Shown here: one piece after another, positions 53,965 to 63,035 of the stretch | Layout: the number at the start of each line of letters is the position of its first letter | How positions within the stretch are numbered: position 1 is the stretch's first letter | Origin: Halosolutus gelatinilyticus | Lineage (GTDB): Archaea; Halobacteriota; Halobacteria; Halobacteriales; Natrialbaceae | Assembly (NCBI RefSeq): GCF_023028105.1 | Contig: NZ_CP095491.1 | Location: 1,116,001 to 1,180,000, forward strand | Length of the DNA: 64,000 nt | Reading direction: 5' to 3' | Notes under the pieces: generated by a model | Told to the model about the DNA's origin: nothing | The model's input: only the letters and a program-made list of their open reading frames with translations | The model's database searches: none | Program-made: the position numbers and the translations under genes

Positions 53965-54510
53965 ATGACTCAACGCGTCACGGTTTCGCTCGACGGCGAT
54001 TCCACGGCTGCACTCGAACGGTTACTGGTCGAGACGGACAAGAGCCAAAGCGAGGTCGTTCGCCGTGCACTCACCTTCTACGCGGCGAACTTCGAGGCCG
54101 CGGACGGCCGGCCGAGCGACAACTTAGAACAGTACTACCAGATGCTCACCTCCGGCGAGCACGTCCTCCTCGACGTGGACTTCCTGCACGCCTTTTTGGA
54201 GCACGCCTACGAGGGCGGCGATCCCGATCCGGAATTCGTCGCGGCCGCCGATCGCGTCTCGGATTACCACGCCCGCGAGTACGCGACGCGGTTCGAGGAG
54301 GTGGGCGAACTGCTCGAGTGGCTCTCGTTCTGTGGCTTCCTCGAGGTCCGTTGCGAGGAAACTGACGTCCACCACATCGTCTTCCCCTCGGAGCCGATCC
54401 AGTGGTTCATGACGCGATTCATCGAGCGGAGCACCGTCGACATGCCCACCGACATCGAGATCGATCGGGGCGTCTCGAAGGTCATCGTCACCGAGCGACG
54501 AACCGACTGA
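53965..54510 (+). CDS. Ribbon-helix-helix (CopG-like) DNA-binding protein
   Basis: 181 residues. The N-terminal RHH is RVTVSLDGDSTAALERLLVE then SQSEVVRRALTFYAANFEA, with the beta-strand and two-helix pattern. The remaining 120 residues are helical with a C-terminal beta part (VHHIVFPSEPIQWFM). Probably a dimeric transcription regulator; target unknown. Located upstream of the NRAMP-like operon, which it might control (inference). Confidence 0.82.
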   Translation: MTQRVTVSLDGDSTAALERLLVETDKSQSEVVRRALTFYAANFEAADGRPSDNLEQYYQMLTSGEHVLLDVDFLHAFLEHAYEGGDPDPEFVAAADRVSDYHAREYATRFEEVGELLEWLSFCGFLEVRCEETDVHHIVFPSEPIQWFMTRFIERSTVDMPTDIEIDRGVSKVIVTERRTD

Positions 54511-54667
54511 CGAGCGTCCGCGATCGGCCCGATCGGACGGCCGTTCATACGACTTCACATTCGTTCACACGACGACCACGCCACGGGAGCCGTCGGAACC
54601 GATCGTATGTTCGACTCTCAACAACCTTTTTTACGTCTTCGACGGGCTCTGTGAGTGGATACCAATC

Positions 54668-55873
54668 ATGGGGTTTGCTGACCGACTGAAAGCGATCGGA
54701 CCGGGCGCGCTCGTCGCGGCGGCGTTCATCGGACCGGGAACCGTCACGACGGCGAGCGTCATCGGGGCGGAGTACGCGTACCTGCTCGTGTGGACGATCG
54801 CGTTCTCGATCCTGGCGACGATCGTGCTCCAGGAGATGAGCGCACGACTCGGCCTGATCACGAAGGAGGGACTGGGCGAAGCGTTTCGAAACGAATTCTC
54901 GAACCCGATCGCGAAGGGGGCGACGATCGCCCTCGTCGTGAGCGCGATCGGGATCGGGACGGCGGCGTTCCAGACCGGCAACATCGTCGGCGGCGCCGCC
55001 GGGCTGTCGACGATCACCGGCGTCAGCGAGAACGTGTGGGGGCCGATCATCGGCGTGGTCGCCGCCGGCCTGCTGTGGACTGGCAACTACAAACTGATCG
55101 AACGGGTCTTCATCGGCCTCGTAGTGGTCATGGGGTTGGCGTTCCTCGTCAACGCCGCCGTCGTCCGTCCGGATCTGGCTGCGATCGGCGGCGGTCTCGT
55201 GCCGACGGTTCCCGAGGGGTCGGCGTACCTGATCGCCGGCCTCGTCGGGACCACCGTCGTCGGTTACAACCTGTTCCTACACGCGAGCACCGTCCAGGAG
55301 CGCTGGGACGGGGCGAGCGACCTCGCGGAGTGTCGCACAGACACGATCGTCATGATCGTCGTCGGCGGGGTCATCACGACCTCGATCGTCGTCACCGCAG
55401 CGGCGGTGTTCCCCGAGGGAACCCGGATCGCAAACGTCGGCGAGATGGCCGACCAGTTAGAGCCCGTTTTCGGCGGCTACGCGCTCACATTCTTCGGGAT
55501 CGGCCTCTTTGCGGCCGGCTTCACGAGCGCGATGAGCGCGCCGCTCGCCGGCGCCTACGCGACCGCCGGCGCGCTCGGCTGGGAACGCGACCTGACCTCG
55601 ACGCGCTTTCGGGCGATCTGGGGATCGATCCTCGGCGTCGGTATCGTCTTCTCCGCGCTCGACTACAACCCCGTCGAGGTGATCGTCTTCGCGCAGGTGG
55701 CCAACGGTCTCCTGTTGCCGATCCTCGCCGTCTTCCTCATCTACGCGATGAACAACGACGAGCTGCTGGGTGAATACACCAACACCGCCCTGCAGAACGT
55801 CCTCGGCGGCGCCGTCACGCTCGTCGTGATCGGTATCGGCCTCCGAACGCTCTACGACGTCTTGCTCCTCTGA
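54668..55873 (+). CDS. NRAMP-related transporter with altered metal-site motifs
   Basis: 401 residues, ten or eleven helices of the NRAMP/LeuT fold. In helix 1 the canonical DPGN reads GPGT (AAFIGPGTVTTASVIGAE). In helix 6 the canonical MPH reads VGY (GTTVVGYNLFLHASTVQERW). Loss of both ligand sets argues against ordinary Mn2+/Fe2+ transport. The gene sits 4 bases upstream of hyuA, and B. subtilis ycsG, another NRAMP-related gene, lies in an oxoprolinase operon. A cargo related to hydantoin or 5-oxoproline is therefore plausible but unproven. Confidence 0.82.
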   Translation: MGFADRLKAIGPGALVAAAFIGPGTVTTASVIGAEYAYLLVWTIAFSILATIVLQEMSARLGLITKEGLGEAFRNEFSNPIAKGATIALVVSAIGIGTAAFQTGNIVGGAAGLSTITGVSENVWGPIIGVVAAGLLWTGNYKLIERVFIGLVVVMGLAFLVNAAVVRPDLAAIGGGLVPTVPEGSAYLIAGLVGTTVVGYNLFLHASTVQERWDGASDLAECRTDTIVMIVVGGVITTSIVVTAAAVFPEGTRIANVGEMADQLEPVFGGYALTFFGIGLFAAGFTSAMSAPLAGAYATAGALGWERDLTSTRFRAIWGSILGVGIVFSALDYNPVEVIVFAQVANGLLLPILAVFLIYAMNNDELLGEYTNTALQNVLGGAVTLVVIGIGLRTLYDVLLL

Positions 55874-55877
55874 TCGA

Positions 55878-57944
55878 ATGGACGACACGAACCCAACCGA
55901 CACGACCTCGAACGCATCGACGCACGACGACTCGGCCGACGGCAGCACCCGAATCGGCGTCGACGTCGGCGGCACGTTCACCGACGTCGCCCTCTCGGTC
56001 GACGATCGGCTCGTCACCGCGAAGGTGCCGACCACCGATCCCCAGCACGTCGGCGTCCTCGAAGGCATCCGCAAGGCCTGCGAGACGGCCGACGTCGACC
56101 CGGGCGAGATCGACGACTTCGCCCACGCGATGACCGTCTCGGTCAACGCCCTGCTCGAGCGAAACGGCGCGCGGACGGCGCTCGTCACCACCGAGGGGTT
56201 CCGGGACGTCCTCGAAATCGGTCGCCAGAACCGGCCGGCGCTCTACGACCTCGACGCCGAAAAACCCGATCCGCTGGTCCCCCGCGATCGACGGTTCGAA
56301 GTGGACGAGCGGACGACGACCGACGGCGTCGAACGCCCGGTCGACCGCGACGAGGTCCGCGATCTCGCGGCGACCCTGCGCGATCGGGACGTCGAAGCCG
56401 TCGCGGTCTGCCTGCTCCACGCCTACGCCGACCCCGAAAACGAGCGCGCGGTCGCCGCCGTTCTGCGCGAGGAACTCGACGTCCCCGTCTCGGCCTCCCA
56501 CGAGGTGCTCGCCGAGTTCCGGGAGTTCGAGCGCACCTCGACGACGACCGTCGACGCCTACGTTCGGCCGGCGATCGATCGCTACGTCGGGCGGCTCGTC
56601 GACGAGGCGGCGGACGCGGAGATCCCGGCACCGCGGATCATGCGGGCCAACGGCGGCATCGCCGATCCGGAGACGGTTCGCGAGCGAGCCGTCACGACGA
56701 CGCTGTCCGGCCCCGCCGCGGGAGTCGTCGGCGCCGCGGCGACCGTCGCCGACGACGACGTCGAGGGGCTCGTCACGTTCGACATGGGCGGCACCTCGAG
56801 CGACGTGAGCCTCGTCCGGGACGGTCGGGCCGAGCGGACGACGGACGCGGAGATCGACGGCCTGCCGATCCGAACGCCGATGGTCGACGTGAACACCGTC
56901 GGCGCGGGCGGCGGCTCGGTCGCCTGGGTCGACGCTGGCGGCGCGCTCCGGGTCGGTCCGCGATCGTCGGGCGCCGACCCCGGCCCGGTCTGCTACGGTC
57001 GCGGCGGGACCGAACCCACCGTCACCGACGCGAACGTCGTACTCGGGTACATCGGTCCCGAGACCGCGCTGGGCGGCGAGATGACGCTCGACGTCGAGGC
57101 GGCCCGCGAGGCGCTCGATCGGCTGGCCGCCGAGGCCGACCTCGGCGGCGCGCTCGAAGCGGCCCGAGGAATCTACCGCGTCGCGAACGCGACGATGACG
57201 CGAACGATCCGATCGGTGACGGTCGAACGCGGCCACGACCCGCGGGAGTTCGCGCTCGTCGCGTTCGGCGGCGCGGGCCCGATGCACGCCGCCGCGCTCG
57301 CCGAGGCGCTCGAGGTCGATCGCGTCGTCGTCCCGCGGCCGAGCGGGGTCCTTTCCGCGTACGGGCTGCTCGCGGCCGACGAGAGCTACGACGCGGTCCG
57401 GACCGTCGGAGTCGACCTGGACGCAGCGGATCCGGCCGATCTCGAAGTCGTCTACGACGACCTCGTCGCTGACGTGCTCGCCGACGCCTCCGATCCCGAT
57501 CGAGCGCGGGTCGAGCGCGCGGCCGACTGTCGGTACGCCGGCCAGAGCTTCGAACTCACAGTCCCCGCGGACGAAGCGATCGACGCCGCGGCGATCGCGG
57601 AGCGGTTCCACGCCGCCCACGAGCGGGCCTACGGCTACAAGATGGACGAATCGATCGAGGTCGTCAACCTGCGCGCGACGGCGACCGTCCCCGGAACCGA
57701 ACCGATCGTCCGCCACGACGGCGGAGGCGACGCGCTCGTCGACACCCGAGAGGCGCACTTCCCCGGCGCCGGGCCGCGGGAGGCGACCGTCTACGAGCGC
57801 GATCGGCTCGAATCCGGCGCGACGATCGACGGGCCGGCGATCCTCGAACAGGCGGAGAGCACGACCGTCGTGCCGCCGACCTGGACGGGCGAGGTTCTCG
57901 CGGACGGCACGCTCGCGATGACGCGAGGGGGTGACCAGCGATGA
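55878..57944 (+). CDS. hyuA: Hydantoinase/oxoprolinase subunit A
   Basis: 688 residues, ASKHA fold ATPase subunit. IGVDVGGTFTDVALSVDDR near 31 is the phosphate-1 motif, VTFDMGGTSSDVSLVRDG the phosphate-2 motif, and the conserved VNTVGAGGGSVAWVDAGGAL follows. It pairs with HyuB to hydrolyse hydantoins or 5-oxoproline with ATP. Starts 4 bases after the NRAMP-like stop and overlaps hyuB by 4 bases (ATGA). Confidence 0.95.
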   Translation: MDDTNPTDTTSNASTHDDSADGSTRIGVDVGGTFTDVALSVDDRLVTAKVPTTDPQHVGVLEGIRKACETADVDPGEIDDFAHAMTVSVNALLERNGARTALVTTEGFRDVLEIGRQNRPALYDLDAEKPDPLVPRDRRFEVDERTTTDGVERPVDRDEVRDLAATLRDRDVEAVAVCLLHAYADPENERAVAAVLREELDVPVSASHEVLAEFREFERTSTTTVDAYVRPAIDRYVGRLVDEAADAEIPAPRIMRANGGIADPETVRERAVTTTLSGPAAGVVGAAATVADDDVEGLVTFDMGGTSSDVSLVRDGRAERTTDAEIDGLPIRTPMVDVNTVGAGGGSVAWVDAGGALRVGPRSSGADPGPVCYGRGGTEPTVTDANVVLGYIGPETALGGEMTLDVEAAREALDRLAAEADLGGALEAARGIYRVANATMTRTIRSVTVERGHDPREFALVAFGGAGPMHAAALAEALEVDRVVVPRPSGVLSAYGLLAADESYDAVRTVGVDLDAADPADLEVVYDDLVADVLADASDPDRARVERAADCRYAGQSFELTVPADEAIDAAAIAERFHAAHERAYGYKMDESIEVVNLRATATVPGTEPIVRHDGGGDALVDTREAHFPGAGPREATVYERDRLESGATIDGPAILEQAESTTVVPPTWTGEVLADGTLAMTRGGDQR

Positions 57945-59653
57945 CCGACGAGACTACCGACGGGACGGAACCGGATACCGAGAATCGGGCGGGCGACTCG
58001 GGCATCGACCCGGTGACGCTCGAAGTGCTGCGCAACCAGTTGGAGAGCGTCGCCGAGGAGATGGGCCAGACCCTGATCCGCGGCGCGTACTCGCCGAACA
58101 TCAAGGAGCGACGCGACTGCTCGACGGCGCTGTTCGACGCCGACGGGCGAATGATCGCCCAGGCCGAGCACATCCCGGTCCACCTCGGCGCGATGCCCGC
58201 AGCCGTCGACGCCGTGCGCGAGCGCGATCCGAAACCCGGCGACGTGTTCGTGCTCAACGACCCGTTCACGGGCGGGACGCATCTCCCGGACGTGACGATG
58301 GTCTCGCCGATCGCGCCCGCAGCCGTCGAAAGCGACGGCGACGGACCCGGCGCCGACCCGGACGCGAGAGAGATCGTCGGCTACGCCGTCTCCCGCGCCC
58401 ACCACGCCGACGTCGGGGGGATGACTCCCGGGAGCATGCCGGCCGGGGCGCAGGAGATCTACCAGGAAGGGCTGCGGCTGCCGCCGATCCGACTCGTCGA
58501 GGGCGGCGACGACCGCGAGGACGTCCGATCGCTGCTGCTCGCGAACGTCCGCAACCCGCGAGAGCGTCGGGCCGATCTGCGGGCACAGCAGGCGGCGAAC
58601 GAGCGTGCCGAGTCGCGACTCGCGGCGCTGTTCGACGAGCACGGCCGCGAGACGGTCCGCCGAGGATTCGACGCCGTCATCGACTACTCGCGCGATCGGA
58701 TCGAGAGCGAGATCGAGGAACTGCCCGACGGCACCTACGAGGCGACCGACGTCCTCGAAGGCGACGGCGTCACCGACGAAGACGTCGAGATCACCGCGGC
58801 GGTGACGATCGACGGCGGGGGGATCGAGGTCGACTTCGACGGGACCGCCAGTCAGGTCGCGGGCAACCTCAACGCGCCGCTCGCGGTCGCCGAGAGCGCC
58901 GTCTACTTCGTCGTGCGCTGTATCACGGATCCGGAGATCCCGCCGAACCAGGGCTGCTACGACCCGGTTACCGTCCGCGCTCCCGAGAGAACGCTGCTGA
59001 ACCCGGAGCCCCCCGCGGCGGTCGTCGGCGGCAACGTCGAGACCAGCCAGCGCGTCACGGACGTCGTCTTCGCGGCCCTCGCCGCGGCGGCGCCCGATCG
59101 CGTCCCGGCACAGGGTCAGGGGACGATGAACAACCTGACGATCGGCGCGCGGGACGGCTCGTTCACCTACTACGAGACGATCGGCGGCGGCTTCGGCGCC
59201 CGGCCCGATCGCGACGGGATGGACGGCGTCCAGGTCGGCATGACGAACACGCTCAACACGCCCGTCGAGTCGATCGAATCCGAGTATCCGCTACGCGTCG
59301 AAGGCTACGCCCTGCGGCCCGATAGCGGCGGTCGCGGGGAGTACCGCGGGGGTCTGGGACTGGAGCGATCGGTCACCGTCGAGACCGACGCGACCGTGTC
59401 GCTGCTCACGGAGCGCCGACGGCACGCCCCGAAGGGCGTCGCGGGCGGCGAGGACGGCGCGACCGGCGAAAATCTGATCGACGGCGCCCCGGTTCCGGCG
59501 AAGACGACCGTCGACGTCGAGGCCGGGACGACGGTGACGGTTCGGACGCCCGGCGGGGGCGGGCACGGTGATCCGGCCGATCGGGACGAGGCGGCGATCG
59601 AGGCCGATCGGAATGCCGACAAGGCGCACGACGGCACCAACGGAGCGCGATAA
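57941..59653 (+). CDS. hyuB: Hydantoinase/oxoprolinase subunit B
   Basis: 570 residues. VTLEVLRNQLESVAEEMGQT, LIRGAYSPNIKERRDCSTAL, then GDVFVLNDPFTGGTHLPDVT and HHADVGGMTPGSMP are signatures of HyuB. GQGTMNNLTIGARDGSF and PGGGGHGDPADRDEAA are also typical. Completes the ATP-dependent amidohydrolase with HyuA. Slightly longer than average by an acidic tail. Confidence 0.95.
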   Translation: MTDETTDGTEPDTENRAGDSGIDPVTLEVLRNQLESVAEEMGQTLIRGAYSPNIKERRDCSTALFDADGRMIAQAEHIPVHLGAMPAAVDAVRERDPKPGDVFVLNDPFTGGTHLPDVTMVSPIAPAAVESDGDGPGADPDAREIVGYAVSRAHHADVGGMTPGSMPAGAQEIYQEGLRLPPIRLVEGGDDREDVRSLLLANVRNPRERRADLRAQQAANERAESRLAALFDEHGRETVRRGFDAVIDYSRDRIESEIEELPDGTYEATDVLEGDGVTDEDVEITAAVTIDGGGIEVDFDGTASQVAGNLNAPLAVAESAVYFVVRCITDPEIPPNQGCYDPVTVRAPERTLLNPEPPAAVVGGNVETSQRVTDVVFAALAAAAPDRVPAQGQGTMNNLTIGARDGSFTYYETIGGGFGARPDRDGMDGVQVGMTNTLNTPVESIESEYPLRVEGYALRPDSGGRGEYRGGLGLERSVTVETDATVSLLTERRRHAPKGVAGGEDGATGENLIDGAPVPAKTTVDVEAGTTVTVRTPGGGGHGDPADRDEAAIEADRNADKAHDGTNGAR

Positions 59654-60127
59654 CGTCACACCTCGTGACGGGCGCGCCAACGTCGATGTCCCCCTTTCGT
59701 CATCGGTGTTGACGAAAGGAGGAAGGCCGTGCTCGATCGTACCTACCCGCACTCCACCACCTGCAATCGGTGCAACCGCGAGTGACCGCAGGGAACGAGC
59801 GGGCCGACGACCGATGTGGGGGTCCCGGAGGGACCGGAACGGAGGAAGGAGTGCTTTTCATCAACGCTAAGCGGGAGCTTTGCTCCCGCGAGGTCGTCGG
59901 CGCTACGCGCCGAGCTTGAGGGATCTGCGATCCCTCGCCGTGCAAAAGAGCGCACGTGCTCTTTTGAGGATTTTGCCGAGTGCGGTCGCAAACCGACCGA
60001 GTGTGGTTCGAGACGCCTTTGGCGTCTCGTCATCACGAGAGCTTCGCTCTCTCGAACGACAGCGCAAAAGGTCGGCCCGATTCTCCGGTGACGGAGCGTT
60101 TTTCACGCCGCTGGTCCACCCTCCGGT
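59654..60127. repeat. Array of seven consecutive short hairpins between hyuB and cofE
   Basis: Between 59871 and 60051 there are seven hairpins: GCGGGAGC/GCTCCCGC (59871-59889), CGGCGC/GCGCCG (59898-59912), GAGGGATC/GATCCCTC (59918-59936), CAAAAGAGC/GCTCTTTTG (59943-59966), CGGTCG/CGACCG (59983-59999), CGAGACGCC/GGCGTCTCG (60009-60029) and GAGAGC/GCTCTC (60037-60051). Five have 3-nt loops. The GCGGGAGC stem recurs at 9744-9762. No gene was seen in the interval. Confidence 0.75.
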
Positions 60128-60904
60128 ATGGAACTGGAGCCAGTGACGGACCTGCCCGAGATCCGTCCGGGCGACGACCTCGCCGCGCTCATCGCCGATC
60201 GGGCCGCCCTCGAACCAGGCGACGTGTGCACCGTCGCGAGCACGATCGTCTCGAAGGCCGAAGGGCGGACGACGGATCTCGAGGACTATCCCGTCAGCGG
60301 CCGCGCGAAGGAGATAGCCGACCGGATCGGCGACGTCGCGGGCGAGGAGAAGGACCCGCGGTTCGCCCAGGCGGTCCTGGACGAGAGCACGGAGCTGCTG
60401 ATCGACTGCCCGTTCATGCTCACCGAGACGCGGTTCGGCCACATCTGCGTCAACGCGGGGATCGATCGCTCGAACGTGCCGGACCACGACATCCTCCTGC
60501 TGCCGAAGAACCCCGCGGCGAGCGCCGAGCGGATCCGATCGGGCCTGGCAGAGCGCGGTCACGAAGACGTCGCGGTGATCGTGACGGACACCTGCGGGCG
60601 GCCGTTCCGCCACGGTCAGCGCGGGGTCGCACTCGGCTGGGCGGGGATGCCCGCCAGCCGCGACTGGCGGGGCGAACTCGATCGGGACGGACGCGAACTC
60701 GGGGTCACCGTCCAGTCGGTCGTCGACGAACTCGCCGCGGCGGCGAACCTCGTTACGGGAGAGGGCGACGGCGGGACGCCCGCAGTCGCCGTCCGCGAGT
60801 GGGACTTCGGCGATCACGAGGGGAGCGACGAACTCTTCCGCGACGTCGAGGACGACCTCGTCCGACAGGCGCTTCGCGGGTGGGAATGGAGGGGCGACGA
60901 ATGA
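60128..60904 (+). CDS. cofE: Coenzyme F420-0:L-glutamate ligase
   Basis: 258 residues. The start ELEPVTDLPEIRPGDDLAAL, then VCTVASTIVSKAEGRTTDLE and CPFMLTETRFGHICVNAGID, ILLLPKNPAASAERIRSGL, and VAVIVTDTCGRPFRHGQRGV match the CofE/FbiB ligase. It adds glutamates to F420-0 with GTP. Overlaps mer by 4 bases (ATGA), so the two are cotranslated. Preceded by the hairpin array. Confidence 0.96.
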   Translation: MELEPVTDLPEIRPGDDLAALIADRAALEPGDVCTVASTIVSKAEGRTTDLEDYPVSGRAKEIADRIGDVAGEEKDPRFAQAVLDESTELLIDCPFMLTETRFGHICVNAGIDRSNVPDHDILLLPKNPAASAERIRSGLAERGHEDVAVIVTDTCGRPFRHGQRGVALGWAGMPASRDWRGELDRDGRELGVTVQSVVDELAAAANLVTGEGDGGTPAVAVREWDFGDHEGSDELFRDVEDDLVRQALRGWEWRGDE

Positions 60905-61908
60905 GTCGGGATGGAACATCGACGCCCACCTGGGCGATCGAACTCACCCCCGAGCATCCGCCCGATCGGATCGCCGATCTCGCGGCGCTGGCCGAGGGCA
61001 AGGGGTTCGACGTCGCGTTCGCGAGCAGCCACTACTTCAACCGCGACCCGTTCGTCGCCCTGTCGCGAATGGCCGACGCGACCGACGAGATTCGGCTGGG
61101 GCCGGGTGTCGTCAATCCATACGAATCCCACCCCGTGAAACTCGCCGCGCAGACGGCGACGATCGACGAGGTCAGCGGCGGTCGAGCCGTCTTCGGCGTC
61201 GGCGCCGGCGATCGCTCCTCGCTCGCGACTCTCGGGATCGATCGCGAGCGGCCGCTTCGGCGCGTGCTGGAGACGTTCGATCTCGCGCGGGACCTGTGGG
61301 CGGGCAAAACCGTCACCCACGAAGGAACGTTCACGGCGCGGGACGCGTCGCTCAACCTCGACGCGACGGAGATTCCGGTCTACGTCGGCGCGCAGGGGCC
61401 GCACATGCTCCGGATGAGCGCGAAACACGCCGACGGGGTCCTGATTAACGCCAGCCACCCGCGAGACCTGGAGTGGGCCGCGGGGCAGGTCGAGAAGGGA
61501 TTGGCGGATCGGCCGACCGAACGCGGCGCGTTCGAGTCGCTCGCATTCGCGAGCGTCAGCGTCGCCGGCGAGGAGGACGCAGCCCGCGAGGCGGCCCGGC
61601 CGCCGGTGGCGTTCATCGTCGGCGGCGCCGCCGACCCCGTGCTCGATCGCCACGACATCGATCGGGACGCGGCGAGTGCGGTCAGCGACGCCCTCGAACG
61701 CGGGGCGCTGGGAGAGGCGTTCGGCCGCGTGACGCCGGCCATGATCGACGCCTTCTGTATTGCGGGAACGACCGACCAGATCGCCGACCGGTTCGAAGCC
61801 GCCCTCGAACACGTCGACGGGATCGTCGTCGGTTCGCCGCTCGGACCCGATCTCGACGACGCGATCGAACGGGCGAGCGCGGCGCTCGCGCGCACAGCGC
61901 GGGACTAA
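60901..61908 (+). CDS. mer: F420-dependent 5,10-methylenetetrahydromethanopterin reductase (LLM class)
   Basis: 335 residues, a luciferase-like TIM barrel. WAIELTPEHPPDRIADLAAL, VAFASSHYFNRDPFVALSRM, LGPGVVNPYESHPVKLAAQT and VFGVGAGDRSSLATLGID match Mer. It moves hydride between F420H2 and a methylene-pterin or folate; in haloarchaea it probably serves folate metabolism. Directly coupled to cofE. Confidence 0.92.
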   Translation: MSRDGTSTPTWAIELTPEHPPDRIADLAALAEGKGFDVAFASSHYFNRDPFVALSRMADATDEIRLGPGVVNPYESHPVKLAAQTATIDEVSGGRAVFGVGAGDRSSLATLGIDRERPLRRVLETFDLARDLWAGKTVTHEGTFTARDASLNLDATEIPVYVGAQGPHMLRMSAKHADGVLINASHPRDLEWAAGQVEKGLADRPTERGAFESLAFASVSVAGEEDAAREAARPPVAFIVGGAADPVLDRHDIDRDAASAVSDALERGALGEAFGRVTPAMIDAFCIAGTTDQIADRFEAALEHVDGIVVGSPLGPDLDDAIERASAALARTARD

Positions 61909-61942
61909 AACCGGAGTCGAATTCGATCGCGATCGGATCGAG

Positions 61943-62137
61943 CTAGTTCGTCGTGAAGAGGCTGCCGATCGCGCCGAGGGTCAACACGCCGAAGACGCCG
62001 AGGGAGAAGACGATCAGCAGCGTTCCCATCAGCACGAGCAGCGGCGCCGCCCCCTCGCCCATCGCGACGTCCGAGAAGAGTCTGTTCATCTCGTTGAGGT
62101 TGTCCACGATGACGTTCAGGGGTGTGACGGTGTCCAT
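61943..62137 (-). CDS. Small single-helix membrane protein
   Basis: 64 residues with one strong helix (PLLVLMGTLLIVFSLGVFGV) and a second short hydrophobic part (LTLGAIGSLF). Convergent with mer. Function unknown; composition supports a real gene. Confidence 0.65.
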   Translation of the reverse strand: MDTVTPLNVIVDNLNEMNRLFSDVAMGEGAAPLLVLMGTLLIVFSLGVFGVLTLGAIGSLFTTN

Positions 62138-62245
62138 ATGCGGCGTTTGTCACCGATGATACTTGGCCGTGCCGGTCCGTGCCACCGCGTGCGTTCTCTC
62201 GCCGCCGTCGGTGCCTCTAAGCCGTCGGCGATCGTACGGCCTGCC

Positions 62246-62551
62246 GTGACGGAGGACGCGACGCTCTCGGATTTCGCTTCCGCGTCGGACGACGGCGACG
62301 AGCGCGCGGAGGCCATCGAGACCGACGAATCGGACGGCTCCGACCCGCGGGATCGGCCCGGCGCGAACGACGAGGACGCGGCGGCCGACGAGGATACCGC
62401 GATCGGCGACGAGAACGCGACGGTCGACCGACCGACGTCCCTGTCGACGTACGCGTGGGGCGAGTACTCGTGCGCCCGATGCGAGGACGAAACCGATCGC
62501 GCGTGGCGCGACGAGGGGGCGCTGGTCTGTCCGGATTGTAAAACGTGGTAA
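62246..62551 (+). CDS. Acidic protein with C-terminal zinc ribbon
   Basis: 101 residues from GTG 62246. The first 60 residues are disordered and Asp/Glu-rich. The end YSCARCEDETDRAWRDEGAL then VCPDCKTW contains two CxxC pairs, a zinc ribbon. Likely a small DNA/RNA-associated or transcription-related protein, unassigned. Confidence 0.72.
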   Translation: MTEDATLSDFASASDDGDERAEAIETDESDGSDPRDRPGANDEDAAADEDTAIGDENATVDRPTSLSTYAWGEYSCARCEDETDRAWRDEGALVCPDCKTW

Positions 62552-62613
62552 CCACCGCCTGCCGACGCGTACGATCGGTAATACGGGGTATCCCGGCGCG
62601 GCGCTCCCGAACA

Positions 62614-62620
62614 TTTATAT
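62614..62620 (+). promoter_or_regulatory. TATA box for the cold-shock gene
   Basis: TTTATAT lies 27-33 bases upstream of the ATG at 62647, in an otherwise GC-rich context. Spacing suits a leaderless transcript. Confidence 0.6.
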
Positions 62621-62646
62621 CTTCGACGTGGTTCTATTGACCTGCA

Positions 62647-62841
62647 ATGGCGAAAGGTACGGTCGCATTCTTCAACGACACTGGCGGCTACGGTTTCATC
62701 GAGACTGACGACGCGGACGAGGACGTGTTCTTCCACATGGAGGACGTCGGCGGTCCGGACCTCGAAGAGGGGCAGGAACTCGAGTTCGAAATCGTCGAAG
62801 CCGAGAAGGGGCCACGAGCGACCAACGTCGAGCGGCTCTAG
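62647..62841 (+). CDS. cspA: Cold-shock domain protein
   Basis: 64 residues, one cold-shock OB fold. RNP1 is GGYGFIETDD, RNP2 DVFFHME. KGTVAFFNDTGGYGFI is canonical. It binds single-stranded RNA/DNA. Very acidic second half, as expected for a haloarchaeon. Confidence 0.95.
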   Translation: MAKGTVAFFNDTGGYGFIETDDADEDVFFHMEDVGGPDLEEGQELEFEIVEAEKGPRATNVERL

Positions 62842-63035
62842 GCGAGTTCACAGGAGGTATCGTTTTCCGATCGTCCGCACCGACCAGCGGCGGCACTGAC
62901 CGTCACGAGGCATGCGGTCGGCCCGGCCGAATCGATACTCCGGTCGAACTATCACCCGCTCCGACACAAAGCATATGTTCCGGTATCGATGAGTCCGTAC
63001 TAATAGCGGCGCTTCGTCCCCGCTCGATCTCATCT

